Shown: piece by piece, positions 10,150 through 19,015 of the stretch
Layout of the letters: every line of letters starts with the position of its first letter
Numbering within the stretch: position 1 is the stretch's first letter
Source: Alphaproteobacteria bacterium
GTDB taxonomy: Bacteria; Pseudomonadota; Alphaproteobacteria; ATCC43930; CGMCC-115725
Direction of reading: 5' to 3'
Assembly (NCBI GenBank): GCA_028871055.1
Contig: JAGWON010000004.1
Location: 109,902-173,901, forward strand
DNA: 64,000 bases
Translations under genes and position numbers: made by a program
Notes under the pieces: model-generated
Databases searched by the model: none
What the model was told of the DNA's origin: nothing
The model's input: only the letters and a program-made list of their open reading frames with translations

Positions 10150-10752
10150 CTATTTGCCGTTGTCGCTCTTGTTATCCTCGTTCGGACGAAAATCGTTGTG
10201 CCGCCAACTGACGAAGATGAGAACGGTGTAACGGATGTCGTGCGAGAAACCGTATACGGGACCGGTCGATGATTCGTAGGCGCCACTCACGGGATTATAT
10301 GCGGCAACGGCCAGCTTCGAGACGCCGATGTCCTGCGCCTTCGCGTAGAGAGCGATCTCGGGGATTTGGAGGGCGTTGGCCGTGAGCGGGATCGGCAGGC
10401 TGAACGCGGGAATGCCGATCAGGAACTCGCGCTTGTCGATCGACTGCGCGCCGTTGCGCATCTCGACCACCGCATCGGCCGACTTGCGATCGCCGACCAG
10501 CATGGCGCCGCCTTTCAACAACGCCTCGTGCATCGCGGCAACAGTGTATTCTGGACCAAGGCCCTTGTAGTCCGAGGCGTCGACAAAGACCTTCTTGCCT
10601 CGGAACGCGGTCGTATCGACCTGAGAGACCGCCCGATCCGCTGCGGCCGAGATCAGCATCTCCTCAGTCGCCGTGCGTTTCGGTTCCGTCTGTCGCTCTG
10701 TTGTGCATCCTGCCGCCAGCAGCGCCAGTGCAACCACAACCCACAGCCGCAT
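10150..10752 (-). CDS. Lipoprotein of unknown function
   Basis: A 200-residue protein with signal 'MRLWVVVALALLAAGC' and lipobox 'LAAGC' (C16), so it is probably anchored in a membrane facing the periplasm. The mature start 'TTERQTEPKRTATEEMLIS' is followed by a domain with 'KKVFVDASDYKGLGPEY' and 'IGIPAFSLPIPL'. It resembles lipoproteins annotated as DUF6655, but I hold that only weakly. ATG 10752 starts a proper signal peptide; the frame is open further upstream without one. Confidence 0.72.
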   Translation of the reverse strand: MRLWVVVALALLAAGCTTERQTEPKRTATEEMLISAAADRAVSQVDTTAFRGKKVFVDASDYKGLGPEYTVAAMHEALLKGGAMLVGDRKSADAVVEMRNGAQSIDKREFLIGIPAFSLPIPLTANALQIPEIALYAKAQDIGVSKLAVAAYNPVSGAYESSTGPVYGFSHDIRYTVLIFVSWRHNDFRPNEDNKSDNGK

Positions 10753-10935
10753 GCATCCCGCCTCCGAGGAGTATCGGGCACATAACGGCGACGCCGGACC
10801 GCCGTTCCACGGTTCAGCGCGGCAAGCTGGCGTCGTAGGCATTCATGTTGGCGAGCACATGCACCAGTGCGTTGGGCGGAATCGCGGCGGAGCGCGAACA
10901 CTTAACCGCGCCGGGGTGGCCGAATCAAACGCGGC

Positions 10936-11688
10936 TCACGCCGCCGGACGGGCGGCAACCGGCGCCATCTCCATCGGTGTTTCCGGCTTCCGCAGCACGA
11001 AGAAGATCCAGCCCTGGAGACAATGAAGCGGCGCCAAGCGCTCGATGATTTTCTGGTAGGCAGTGGCTGCCAGAAACAACGCGCCGTTGAACATGAAATA
11101 ATTCGGATACTGGCCGAGATAGCGGAACTCGACGAGTTCGAGCCCGTGGCGCGCCGCGTAGCGTGCGACGTCGCGCCGCGTATTCGCGCGATAAACCGTG
11201 GGAAAGACGTCCTGCTCGTCGCGGCCTTCGGTGCGCCGCACGATCCACGGGTGAAAGCAGTTCGGGATCAGCCGCGCCGCCAGCGACGCATAATCCCACT
11301 TGTTGGCGGTCAGTCCGACGTAACGCCCGCCCGGCCGCAAGACGCGGGCGATCTCGGCGAAGGTCGCGTCCGGATCGGTGACGTGCTCGAGCACCGCCTG
11401 GCTGTACATCAGGTCAACTGCGCCGGAAGCGACGCCGGTGTCGGCGAGATCGCGCTGGCGCAGCTCAAGTCCGGCCGACGCGCCAGCGAACGCGACCCGG
11501 TCGATGCCGATGAGGCGCCGCGCCCGGCCGCGGAAATGGGCCAACGTCGGCGCGCTTCGGCCGCAGCCGGCGTCGAGCAGCGTTGCATCGAGCGGCAGCA
11601 GGTCTTCGACTCGCCGCCGCAGCACGGCATAGGGATGCTGATAGCGGCCGAAATAGCGTTCTTTGAGGCGTTGCGACAACGACGACAT
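10936..11688 (-). CDS. Class I SAM-dependent methyltransferase
   Basis: About 250 residues with a Methyltransf_11-type core: motif I 'LLDAGCGRSAPTL', an acidic 'IGIDRV', post-motif 'DLMYSQAVLEHVTDP' and 'EIARVLRPGGRYV'. The C-terminal part is hydrophobic and may touch the membrane. I choose ATG 11688 ('MSSLSQRLKERYFG'); a GTG at 11811 in frame would add 41 low-complexity residues. Its closeness to sugar-modifying genes suggests a polysaccharide or lipid modification role, but that is inference. Confidence 0.8.
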   Translation of the reverse strand: MSSLSQRLKERYFGRYQHPYAVLRRRVEDLLPLDATLLDAGCGRSAPTLAHFRGRARRLIGIDRVAFAGASAGLELRQRDLADTGVASGAVDLMYSQAVLEHVTDPDATFAEIARVLRPGGRYVGLTANKWDYASLAARLIPNCFHPWIVRRTEGRDEQDVFPTVYRANTRRDVARYAARHGLELVEFRYLGQYPNYFMFNGALFLAATAYQKIIERLAPLHCLQGWIFFVLRKPETPMEMAPVAARPAA

Positions 11689-12038
11689 CGGCCTTCCGAT
11701 TCCTGCAGACGCATTGACCGCGTCCGGTTTGGGCGCATCGGGCGTTCTGCCGGCCGTTCTAGCGACAGTCGCAATAGCGACAATTCGCGGTGAAGGTAAC
11801 GTGTTTTTCACGATGAATACAAGCTTAACACGCCGATTCTATCCTTAAAATCAATGGTTTGTCGGCCGTTTTTACAAATCAGCGCTGATTCCGTGCAGCC
11901 GGCTTGGCGGCTACGGATGATCAGACCGGCAATGCGGCGCCAATCATCATCTCGTCCTGCTGCCGTGAGTTCGCCCGCGCCCAGGCCGCCCTGAGGCGCG
12001 CCAAGTGCGATGCCGCTCGCGGCCGAGAACACGGCGCC

Positions 12039-13040
12039 TCAGATCGCTGGCGGCACGGTCGCGATCGCGCCGCTCGCGGACGACATGGCCACCGCCTCGA
12101 GCGCGGCGATGGTGGCGATCATCTCAGCCTGCGGTATCGGACAAGGGGCACGGCTCTCGGCGGCATCGGCGAACGCCTCGAGAATCGCCTGCACCGACGA
12201 AGCCGCTGGATAGTCGACGGACGTCGTGGTGCCGTCGAACGCGCAGGTGGTGAGCGTCCAGCCGGTCGGCTGTTCCGGGTGACTCATGTCGCGCACTTCG
12301 ACCCAGCCCTTGCTGTCGTAGAGCGTGAAGCGGCCGGCGAACGGCGTCGCCAGGATCGCGTTGATCAGCGCGACGCCGCCATCCTTGAAGGCGACCAGAG
12401 CCGCCAGTGTGTCGCCGTTGGCCAACGAACTGCCGAGCCGACGCGTGCGGCACAGCGCGCTTTCGGCTGGGCCGAGCAAGCTCACCGCCAGGTCCAGCAA
12501 GTGGATTCCGGTCCCGTCATCTGGCCGATAGGCGCCTCGGCGTCGGATTGCCGCCAGTTGTCTGCCGGCAGATTCATCATCTTGTTCTGGTAGAAGCTCG
12601 CTTCGATCTGGAGCAGCGTGCCGAGCACGCCCGATTTGGCGAGCCGCGTCAGTTCGACCATTGGCGGTTCGAAGCGCCGTTCGTGGCCGACGCCGAGCAC
12701 CACGCCGTTCTGGTTGCATACCCGAACCGACTAGGCGGCCTCGGTGCGCTTGAGGGCGAGCGGCTTTTCGCAGAAGACGTGTTTCCTGGCCGCAGCGGCG
12801 CGCGCGATCTCCGCAGTATGGCGCGAATGCGGCGTGCACAGGATGACCGCTTGCACTGCCGGATCGGCGAGCACCGCGTCGAACTCAGCCGAAAAGGCGA
12901 CCGCCCTGCTCCCGCGCCCAGTTGCCCGCCCTGGCGTCGATATCGGCCGCGTGGACGATCCTGAGCTTGGCGCTGCCACGCAGGGTGGCGACGATGGTCT
13001 TGCCCCACCAGCCGAGTCCGATCACCGCTGCGTTGAGCAT
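12039..13040 (-). pseudogene. Gfo/Idh/MocA family oxidoreductase, disrupted
   Basis: The pieces read in order as one sugar-dehydrogenase-like protein. The N-terminal Rossmann part 'MLNAAVIGLGWWGKT' starts at ATG 13040. Next, in another frame, comes 'AVILCTPHSRHTAEIARAA' with 'FCEKPLAL', the family EKP motif. In the same frame follow 'LGVGHERRFEPPMVEL', and finally, back in the first frame, 'GIHLLDLAVSLLGP' to the end. A frameshift lies near 12885-12900, an in-frame TAG at 12731-12733, and a compensating frameshift near 12500-12520. Three lesions in one gene favour real decay, though assembly error is possible. Confidence 0.8.
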
Positions 13041-13197
13041 GCTACCCCTTGAGCGAGCTGAAATTGCCATTAACCATCATCGCAGGAATTAACCGTATAT
13101 AACTGTGATTTAAGATTATTTTTGAGTTGTTTGTATGCAACCGTTTTTCTATCGTGGCGGTCAAGAAGTCTGAAAGAAAGAGCCCGAGGAAATCATT

Positions 13198-13497
13198 ATG
13201 GTCCGCCGCACGCATGCTTATGCGCGCCCTGGCTGGACTCCGGGAGCCGGCGACGAGTCCGCCGAGGTGTTGTCGCAGCGGCGGTGGCGCATCATGCAGA
13301 GCGTCCTGCCGTTCGATACGTCCTTGGACCCGTTGCCCGCCTGGGTCCGTACGCCCGATCAATTCGTCGGCTGGCTGTCCTGCCGGATCGACCAGAGCGG
13401 ATTGCGCGCCTATTTCCGCGAGATCCAGACCGTCGCCAAACAAACCAGCGACCTCGAGCTGCTGCGTTTCGCCCGCAAGTATCTCGGCGAAATCTGA
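13198..13497 (+). CDS. Small hypothetical protein
   Basis: A 99-residue soluble protein, not recognised. It is rich in R, W and P near the start ('ARPGWTPG', 'QRRWRIMQSVLPFDT') and ends in a predicted helix 'DLELLRFARKYLGEI'. GAGG lies eight bases before ATG 13198, and the upstream 100 bases are AT-rich and could hold a promoter. It is divergent from the broken oxidoreductase gene and followed by a terminator at 13609. Confidence 0.5.
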   Translation: MVRRTHAYARPGWTPGAGDESAEVLSQRRWRIMQSVLPFDTSLDPLPAWVRTPDQFVGWLSCRIDQSGLRAYFREIQTVAKQTSDLELLRFARKYLGEI

Positions 13498-13608
13498 AGC
13501 GCCGCGCTGCGCCGCGACGGCGTAAACGCTTTTTTAACCATACCGGGTCAATTTGATCGCGCGCTGTTTTTCTCCGGCACCAACCGGAGCGATCAGCCCC
13601 CGACCTTG

Positions 13609-13643
13609 AAGAGTCCTGGGCGCAAGCCCCGGACTCTTTTTTT
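13609..13643 (+). terminator. Intrinsic terminator
   Basis: Stem AAGAGTCC (13609-13616) pairs with GGACTCTT, extended by GGG/CCC around the loop CGCAAG and followed by seven T residues (13637-13643). It lies 110 bases after the small gene ending at 13497. Confidence 0.75.
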
Positions 13644-13857
13644 GCCCGTCGGCCGGCTTTACGCCGGCTACCCTGGCGGCATCACCGAAAATCAAAAAAC
13701 CCCGGGATTCCTTCGGTTCTTCGACTTGGCCCGGTCGTTGCACCGGAAAGAGCAAGTCCGCACAAACCGGGCCGTTCGGGAAAGACGTTCGTCGAAAAAA
13801 GCAGGGTTCCGCCCCCCCATGTCTCCCGAACGAGACCCCAGTTGGCGGACGACTTGG

Positions 13858-13891
13858 CGGCGGCTCCGTGAGGATCCGCCGTTCTTTTTTT
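13858..13891 (+). terminator. Intrinsic terminator with GTGA tetraloop
   Basis: Stem CGGCGG (13858-13863) with CCGCCG (13876-13881), inner TCC/GGA and loop GTGA, followed by TTCTTTTTTT. It lies 77 bases before the glycosyltransferase start, so it either ends an upstream small transcript or acts as an attenuator. Confidence 0.75.
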
Positions 13892-13967
13892 GCCAAATTT
13901 TTCCGCGGCTTCCGCGTGGCAGCGGACGGCGCCCGCGCTATCAGTTCGTTAGCCATTTCGCGGCACC

Positions 13968-15137
13968 ATGTCGGCCATGGCCCAAGCCTTGACCGTGTCC
14001 CGACCCGAGGAGCGCAGCGGTGCGCCCACGCCCCAGCCCATCCCCGCCGCGCGGCACGTGCTGCACGTACTGCCCGGCTTCGGCGTCGGCGGCATCCAGG
14101 TACGGCTTGCACGCATCGTCAACGCGCTAGGCCCGCGCTTCCGCCACACGATCCTCAGCCTGAGCGGCGATACGAACTGTCGCGACCGGTTCGATCCCGC
14201 GCTCGACGTCGTCGTCGAGCGCGCGGTGCCGCGCGGCGGGCTGGTCGCGCGGCTCGACGCCGACGTGCGCCGGATCCGTGCGACTGCGCCCGATCTGCTC
14301 GCCACCTATAATTGGGGCGCGATTGAATGGGCGATGGCCAACCGCCTGCTCGCCGGTGCGCGCCACTGCCATTTTGAGGATGGCTTCGGTCCGGACGAGG
14401 CCGAGCAGCCGCTGCGCCGCCGCGGTGTCCTGCGCCGTCTCGCCCTGAAGCATGCCGAAGCGATCGTCGTGCCGTCGCGTACACTCGAGAGCATTGCCAT
14501 TGCGCGCTGGCGGCTGCCGGCGTCGCGGGTGACCTATCTGCCCAACGGCATCGATACCCGCGCGTTTCGCGCCCCGCTCGTCGGCGTGCCGCTGTTTCCG
14601 CGCCGCTCCGGCGAGATCGTCATCGGCACGGTGGCGCCACTGCGGCCGGAAAAGAACCTGGCGCGCCTGCTCGGCGCCGTCGCCCGCCTCGACGATCAGT
14701 CGGTGCGCCTGGCGATCGCCGGCGACGGCGGCGAGCGTCTCGCGCTCGAGGCGCTGGCCCGCCGCCTCGGCATTGCCGAGCGCGTACTGTTCCTGGGCGA
14801 GGTGCGCGAGCCCCAGCGCGCGCTTGCGCTGTTCGACGTTTTCGCGCTGTCCTCCGACACCGAACAGATGCCGATGACGGTGCTCGAGGCCATGGCCACG
14901 GGCCTGCCGATCGCTGCCGTCGATGTCGGCGACGTGAAGCACATGGTCGCTCCGGCCAACCGCACCTTCATCGTGCCGCGCGGCGAGGTGACGCTTGCTA
15001 CCGCGCTCGCCGCGCTCGTTGCCGACGCGGGGCGGCGCCATGCACTCGGCAGCCTCAACCGCGCGCATGTCGACAACACATTCCCATTCGCACGCATGGT
15101 CGAGGCTTATGCGCGGCTGTTCGAGGGCCGGCCATGA
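13968..15137 (+). CDS. Glycosyltransferase family 4 (GT-B fold)
   Basis: A 389-residue cytoplasmic glycosyltransferase, probably adding a sugar from a nucleotide sugar to a growing surface polysaccharide. N-terminal domain: 'HVLHVLPGFGVGGIQVRL', a glycine-rich acceptor-side loop. C-terminal domain: 'YLPNGIDTRAF', 'IGTVAPLRPEKNL' and 'DTEQMPMTVLEAMATGLP', with E-x7-E-type nucleotide-sugar residues. ATG 13977 is an alternative start. The stop overlaps the ATG of the FemAB gene by four bases (ATGA), so the two are co-translated. Confidence 0.9.
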   Translation: MSAMAQALTVSRPEERSGAPTPQPIPAARHVLHVLPGFGVGGIQVRLARIVNALGPRFRHTILSLSGDTNCRDRFDPALDVVVERAVPRGGLVARLDADVRRIRATAPDLLATYNWGAIEWAMANRLLAGARHCHFEDGFGPDEAEQPLRRRGVLRRLALKHAEAIVVPSRTLESIAIARWRLPASRVTYLPNGIDTRAFRAPLVGVPLFPRRSGEIVIGTVAPLRPEKNLARLLGAVARLDDQSVRLAIAGDGGERLALEALARRLGIAERVLFLGEVREPQRALALFDVFALSSDTEQMPMTVLEAMATGLPIAAVDVGDVKHMVAPANRTFIVPRGEVTLATALAALVADAGRRHALGSLNRAHVDNTFPFARMVEAYARLFEGRP

Positions 15138-16231
15138 GCCCGGACACCGCCACGCGCGAACTGACCGCCGATCCGCTTGCCGGATATGCGTCACCGCTCC
15201 AGATCCGCCCCTTCCGCGACGGCGACGAAGCGGCGTGGGAGCACTATGTCGCGCGCGCTCCGCAGGCGACGTTCTTCCACCGCGCCGGTTGGCTCCGGGT
15301 CGTCGCAGGCGCGCTCGGCCATGAAGCGCATTACCGCTGTGCCTGGCGCAACGGCCGCATCGTCGGCATCTTGCCGCTGGTTCACGTCAAGTCGCGGCTG
15401 TTCGGCGGCGCGCTGATCTCGACGGCGTTCACGACGGGCGGCGGCATCGCCGCGGATGACGACGCCGCGGCGCAGGCGCTCGCCGACGAGGCGGGCCGGA
15501 TCGGCGAACGGCTCGGTGTCGATTTTGTCGAGCTGCGCCACGGCGCCCCGCTTCCGCTCGGCGACGCGTGGCTCGCCAAGACCGAACTCTATTTCGGCTT
15601 CGAGCGCGCGATTGCTGCGACAGCCGCCGACAATCTCAAGGCGATTCCGCGCAAGAAGCGTGCCGATCTGCGTAAGGCGATCGACGACAAGCGGCTTGCG
15701 ATCGACGCCGCCGCGCCGGTCGAGACATTCTTCCGCATCTATTCAGGGAGCTTGCGCAACCTCGGCACGCCGGTGCTGCCGCTGCGCTTCTATGCCGCGA
15801 TCAAGGCCGAGTTCGGCGACGCCGTCGAGATCTCCACGGTCAGCGGGCCGGACGGCCCGGCGACGGCGTTGATGAGTTTCTTCTTCAAAGATCGCGTCCT
15901 CCCTTACTACGGTGGCGCCGTGCCGGCGGCGCGGCGGCTCCATGCCTATGACGTGATGTACTGGGCGCTGATGCAGCGCGCGGCCGCCGGTGGTGTGCGC
16001 GTGTTCGATTTCGGTCGCAGTAAGCGCGGCACCGGGTCGTTCGATTACAAGACCTATTGGGGCTTCGCGCCGCAGCCGCTCGGTTACCAGTACCGGCTGG
16101 TGGAGCGCACCGACCTGCCGGAGATCAATCCGCTCAATCCCAAATACCGGCTGATGGTCGGGACCTGGCGGCGGCTGCCGCTGGCGCTCGCCAATCGCCT
16201 CGGTCCGCTGGTCGCCCGCCAGATCGGTTGA
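15134..16231 (+). CDS. FemAB family protein, XrtA/PEP-CTERM-associated type
   Basis: A 365-residue protein with two GNAT-like halves (FemAB/BioF2-like acyltransferase). The ending 'FDFGRSKRGTGSFDYKTYWGF' (key residues F-D-F-G-R-S-K) and the closing 'PKYRLMVGTWRRLPL' match proteins annotated as FemAB-like and associated with exosortase XrtA exopolysaccharide clusters. It probably transfers an acyl or aminoacyl group onto an envelope polymer. The start overlaps the glycosyltransferase stop. No exosortase or PEP-CTERM protein is in the window, so any such system lies elsewhere. Confidence 0.88.
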   Translation: MSPDTATRELTADPLAGYASPLQIRPFRDGDEAAWEHYVARAPQATFFHRAGWLRVVAGALGHEAHYRCAWRNGRIVGILPLVHVKSRLFGGALISTAFTTGGGIAADDDAAAQALADEAGRIGERLGVDFVELRHGAPLPLGDAWLAKTELYFGFERAIAATAADNLKAIPRKKRADLRKAIDDKRLAIDAAAPVETFFRIYSGSLRNLGTPVLPLRFYAAIKAEFGDAVEISTVSGPDGPATALMSFFFKDRVLPYYGGAVPAARRLHAYDVMYWALMQRAAAGGVRVFDFGRSKRGTGSFDYKTYWGFAPQPLGYQYRLVERTDLPEINPLNPKYRLMVGTWRRLPLALANRLGPLVARQIG

Positions 16232-16254
16232 GGCAAGCCGCGTTCCGCGGCTAC

Positions 16255-16268
16255 GTGATCCAAATCAA
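16255..16268 (+). promoter_or_regulatory. Possible degenerate Fnr/FixK box
   Basis: GTGAT-CCAA-ATCAA differs from the TTGAT-N4-ATCAA consensus at one position. It lies 80 bases before the secreted hydrolase-like gene. Weak on its own; noted because four better boxes occur elsewhere in the window. Confidence 0.25.
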
Positions 16269-16347
16269 TGCCCTGTCCGCGGCGCCCGCGCTTGATGGCC
16301 GCTATCGCGATCGGCAAAGCGCCGGATTGCGTCGCGCGGTCGGTGCA

Positions 16348-18123
16348 ATGGATGGAATTCGATCTCGAGGCTGGAAATTTGCCGTTGCTGTGCTGTTTGC
16401 ACTGCTGTGGCATGCGCCCACGCAGGCGCAAAGCATGCCGAGTGCGGCCGCTCGCCCGCTCCTGCCGGCGCCGATCTGGGTCTACAACAATTGGTCGGCA
16501 TATGACGAGCTCTCGGACCAGGTTCCGCTTACCGAGACCTTGGCGATGCGCGAGCTCGACGATGTCCTGCGGCTGCGCAAGCTCGGCGTCCGCTTCGATT
16601 ACTACGTGATGGACGCGTTCTGGTACGACCCCGACGGCGGTTATCGCACGTGGCGCGCCACAAGCTGGCCGAACGGACCGGACCGCTGGCTCGCCGCACT
16701 GAAGGCGAACGGCACCAAGCCCGGCCTGTGGTTCAGCACCAACACGCTCACCCATATGCACGCGGCGCCGCAATGGCGTGACTCGCTCGACAAGAATGGC
16801 TGGTCCATGGCGCTTTACCGCGGCGGCTTCCTCGGCGATTTCATGGACGTGCTGCAATACTGGTACGACCGCGATGTACGCATGTTCAAGTTCGACATGG
16901 CGAATTTCGATGCCGTGGCGAAGCGTGACGAAGGCATGCTCGAGCCGCACGAGGCTCGACTGCGCAACCTCCGCGCGTTCCACGCGGCGCTCCAGGCGTT
17001 CCGTCGCCGCAATCCCGACGTCGTCCTGGTTGGATTCAACGGCCTCGTCGGTGACGTTGGATCGGCGGCCGCGCCGGCGCGGCCGCTCAACGAGGCCTGG
17101 CTCGACGTGTTCGACACGTTCTATTCGGGAGATCCGCGGCCGTCGAACACGCCGGAGATGAGCTTCTGGCGTTCGGTCGACGTCTACAGCGACCACATGG
17201 TGCGCAGTTTCGATCAGGCGGGCGTTCCACTGCCGCGCATCGACTCGACGAGCGTCATGCTCGGCGACACCGGTACCAACTACCACCGCCGCGCCTCGGC
17301 ATGGCGCGGCAGCGCGCTGCTCATGGCGTCGCATGGCGGTTGGATTAATACCGTCCACGGCGATCTGGCGTTCCTCGACGACGACGACGCACGGTGGCTC
17401 GCCAAGGTCCAGGCGATCTACGATCCGCTGCAGCGCTTCGGGATAACGAAATCCTTCGGCGGCATTCCGGGCGACGCTTATCCCTATGGCTTCGCGTCGA
17501 TTGTCGCAGACGGCGCGCTGTACGTCGTCGTCAACCCTTCGCAGCGCATTCGCGCCGTCCGCTTGCCGCAGCTGTCGCCGCGACAGTCGCGGATCGCGGA
17601 TGGACGCATCCTGTTCCGCGACGCCGGCTTCGAGCCAGTTCTTTCGGGCAATTCGGTTCGGTTGGGTCCCGGTCAACTCGTCTCGATCGGTTTCGGCCGT
17701 TACGCTGACCGCGCATACGACCTCAGCGTCGAACGTGACATCCAGATCCCGAAGGCGATCGAGCGGCTTCCCGCGCGCTTCGTCGCCGTCGGCGACAATG
17801 CGATCGAGACCACGGCCGGTCCGCCAGCCGGCGGCGACTTGCGCATCGTCATGCGACAAGTCGACGCCGCCGGCGCCGTCGTCCGCAGCTTCAGCCATCG
17901 CAATATGGCGCAGGTCTTTATCATCCGTGCGACGCAGGGCAGGAAGCCGTTGCCGGTCGAAATCCATTACGACAAAGTCGTCTGGAGCGGCCTTGGCTGG
18001 GCGGTCGGTGAAATCCGCCGCGGCGATCTCGCGCCGGGACAGCCGATCGAGATCAGGATCGCAACGACCGATCCCAAGCCGTCGCTGCACCTTGAGGGAC
18101 GGCTGTACCGCGTCGAATATTGA
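16348..18123 (+). CDS. Secreted glycoside-hydrolase-like protein (melibiase-type TIM barrel)
   Basis: A 591-residue exported protein: signal peptide 'FAVAVLFALLWHAPTQAQ' with cleavage near residue 27. The barrel resembles alpha-galactosidase-type enzymes: 'FDYYVMDAFWYDPDGGY' near 83-99, 'WPNGPDRWLAAL', 'NGTKPGLWFSTNTL' and 'MFKFDMANFDAV', where D183 is the expected nucleophile. A beta-rich C-terminal part starts at about 430. ATG 16348 was chosen because it opens the signal peptide; the frame extends upstream over the FemAB end. It probably trims or modifies an extracellular polysaccharide made by the preceding genes. The family assignment is tentative. Confidence 0.72.
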   Translation: MDGIRSRGWKFAVAVLFALLWHAPTQAQSMPSAAARPLLPAPIWVYNNWSAYDELSDQVPLTETLAMRELDDVLRLRKLGVRFDYYVMDAFWYDPDGGYRTWRATSWPNGPDRWLAALKANGTKPGLWFSTNTLTHMHAAPQWRDSLDKNGWSMALYRGGFLGDFMDVLQYWYDRDVRMFKFDMANFDAVAKRDEGMLEPHEARLRNLRAFHAALQAFRRRNPDVVLVGFNGLVGDVGSAAAPARPLNEAWLDVFDTFYSGDPRPSNTPEMSFWRSVDVYSDHMVRSFDQAGVPLPRIDSTSVMLGDTGTNYHRRASAWRGSALLMASHGGWINTVHGDLAFLDDDDARWLAKVQAIYDPLQRFGITKSFGGIPGDAYPYGFASIVADGALYVVVNPSQRIRAVRLPQLSPRQSRIADGRILFRDAGFEPVLSGNSVRLGPGQLVSIGFGRYADRAYDLSVERDIQIPKAIERLPARFVAVGDNAIETTAGPPAGGDLRIVMRQVDAAGAVVRSFSHRNMAQVFIIRATQGRKPLPVEIHYDKVVWSGLGWAVGEIRRGDLAPGQPIEIRIATTDPKPSLHLEGRLYRVEY

Positions 18124-18155
18124 TGCGCGCCTGCCCGGCTCCGCCGTCGCGGCCC

Positions 18156-18169
18156 TTGATCCAGGTCAA
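18156..18169 (+). promoter_or_regulatory. Fnr/FixK box upstream of the SHOCT-DsrE-OsmC cluster
   Basis: TTGAT-CCAG-GTCAA matches the Fnr/FixK consensus. If bound at -41.5, transcription would start near 18204, 18 bases before ATG 18222. Confidence 0.6.
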
Positions 18170-18221
18170 TGCCGGCCAGGTGCGCGCGCCTAGGCTCGTC
18201 GCATCTGAAAGGAGAATTCGC

Positions 18222-18578
18222 ATGAGCAAGTGCGCTCGACTGTTCGCCGTCGCCAGCGCGATGACGCTGCCGACGTTGCCCGCCTTGGCGCAGACCGCGT
18301 CAGACGTTGGTCCGAGATACGGTTATGGTCCGATGTGGGGTGGCGGCTGGGGCTGGGGTTGGGGCTGGTTCCCCGGCATGATCTTCGGCCCGCTGATGAT
18401 GCTGATCATCGTCGGCGGCACGGTGGCTCTGGTCGTCTGGCTGGTACGCGGCTTCGCCCACCTCGACCACGGTCACGGCCACAGCCGCACCGCGCTCGAC
18501 ATCCTCGAACAGCGCTTCGCGCGCGGCGAGATCGACAAGACCGAATTCGAAGAGAAGCGCAAGCTGCTCCAGCCGTAA
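18222..18578 (+). CDS. SHOCT-domain membrane protein
   Basis: A 118-residue protein: cleavable signal or first helix 'LFAVASAMTLPTLPALAQ', a Gly/Trp-rich stretch 'MWGGGWGWGWGWFPGM', a transmembrane helix 'MLIIVGGTVALVVWLV', a His-rich linker 'HLDHGHGHSRT' and the C-terminal SHOCT motif 'ALDILEQRFARGEIDKTEF'. SHOCT domains are short oligomerisation or binding modules. ATG 18222 follows AAAGGAGA. It is the first gene behind an Fnr/FixK box, 18 bases upstream of dsrE-like, so probably expressed at low oxygen. Confidence 0.85.
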   Translation: MSKCARLFAVASAMTLPTLPALAQTASDVGPRYGYGPMWGGGWGWGWGWFPGMIFGPLMMLIIVGGTVALVVWLVRGFAHLDHGHGHSRTALDILEQRFARGEIDKTEFEEKRKLLQP

Positions 18579-18596
18579 GCGATCCGGCGCGCATCC

Positions 18597-18950
18597 ATGA
18601 AAGCGGTGCTGATCCTGAACGACCCGCCTTACGGCACCGAGCGCTGCTACAACGCGTTGCGGCTGGCGACGGCGCTAGCGAAAAAAGATCCGGCGACGGA
18701 AATCACGGTTTTCCTGTTGGCCGATGCCGTCTTGAGCGCAAAAAGGGGTCAGAAAACGCCGGACGGCTATTATAACGTCGAGCGCATGGTGAAGCGGTTC
18801 GCGACCGGCAGTCATAAACTGCTCCTATGCGGCATCTGCATGGATGCGCGCGGCCTGAGCGAGGCCGAGTTCATCGATGGCGCCAAGCGCAGCTCGATGG
18901 ACGAGCTTGCGACTGCCACGGCCGCCGCCGATAAGGTTCTGGTATTCTAG
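18597..18950 (+). CDS. DsrE/TusD-like sulfur relay protein
   Basis: A 117-residue cytoplasmic protein with the DsrE fold. It begins 'MKAVLILNDPPYGTERCYNALRLA' (key: N-D-P-P-Y-G) and carries 'ITVFLLADAV' and 'LLLCGICMDARGL', with two Cys suited to holding persulfide sulfur. It sits between SHOCT and OsmC genes in a likely three-gene unit under an Fnr box, which suggests persulfide handling under low oxygen. Whether it is a carrier or a regulatory protein is not clear. Confidence 0.87.
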   Translation: MKAVLILNDPPYGTERCYNALRLATALAKKDPATEITVFLLADAVLSAKRGQKTPDGYYNVERMVKRFATGSHKLLLCGICMDARGLSEAEFIDGAKRSSMDELATATAAADKVLVF

Positions 18951-19015
18951 GCCGTGTCGACGACCTTTTCCCGCTGTCGACATTTTCCGGAAACCCGGCG
19001 ATCGGGTGAAAGCGG

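Larger units (their letters stand above)
13498..13967 (+). other. 470-base gene-free stretch with several hairpins and two terminators
   Basis: No convincing gene. Structures seen on the plus strand: CTCCGG/CCGGAG (13572-13589); terminator hairpin 13609-13643; GCCGGC/GCCGGC (13652-13668); a long-range pair GTTCGGGA (13774-13781) with TCCCGAAC (13824-13831); and a second terminator 13858-13891. The layout would suit one or two small RNAs, or an attenuated leader of the glycosyltransferase gene. Confidence 0.5.

Noticed and set aside
16084..18090. Long open frame opposite the secreted hydrolase-like gene
   Set aside because: Mirror of a GC-rich gene, no signal peptide, no recognisable motif, no ribosome site.
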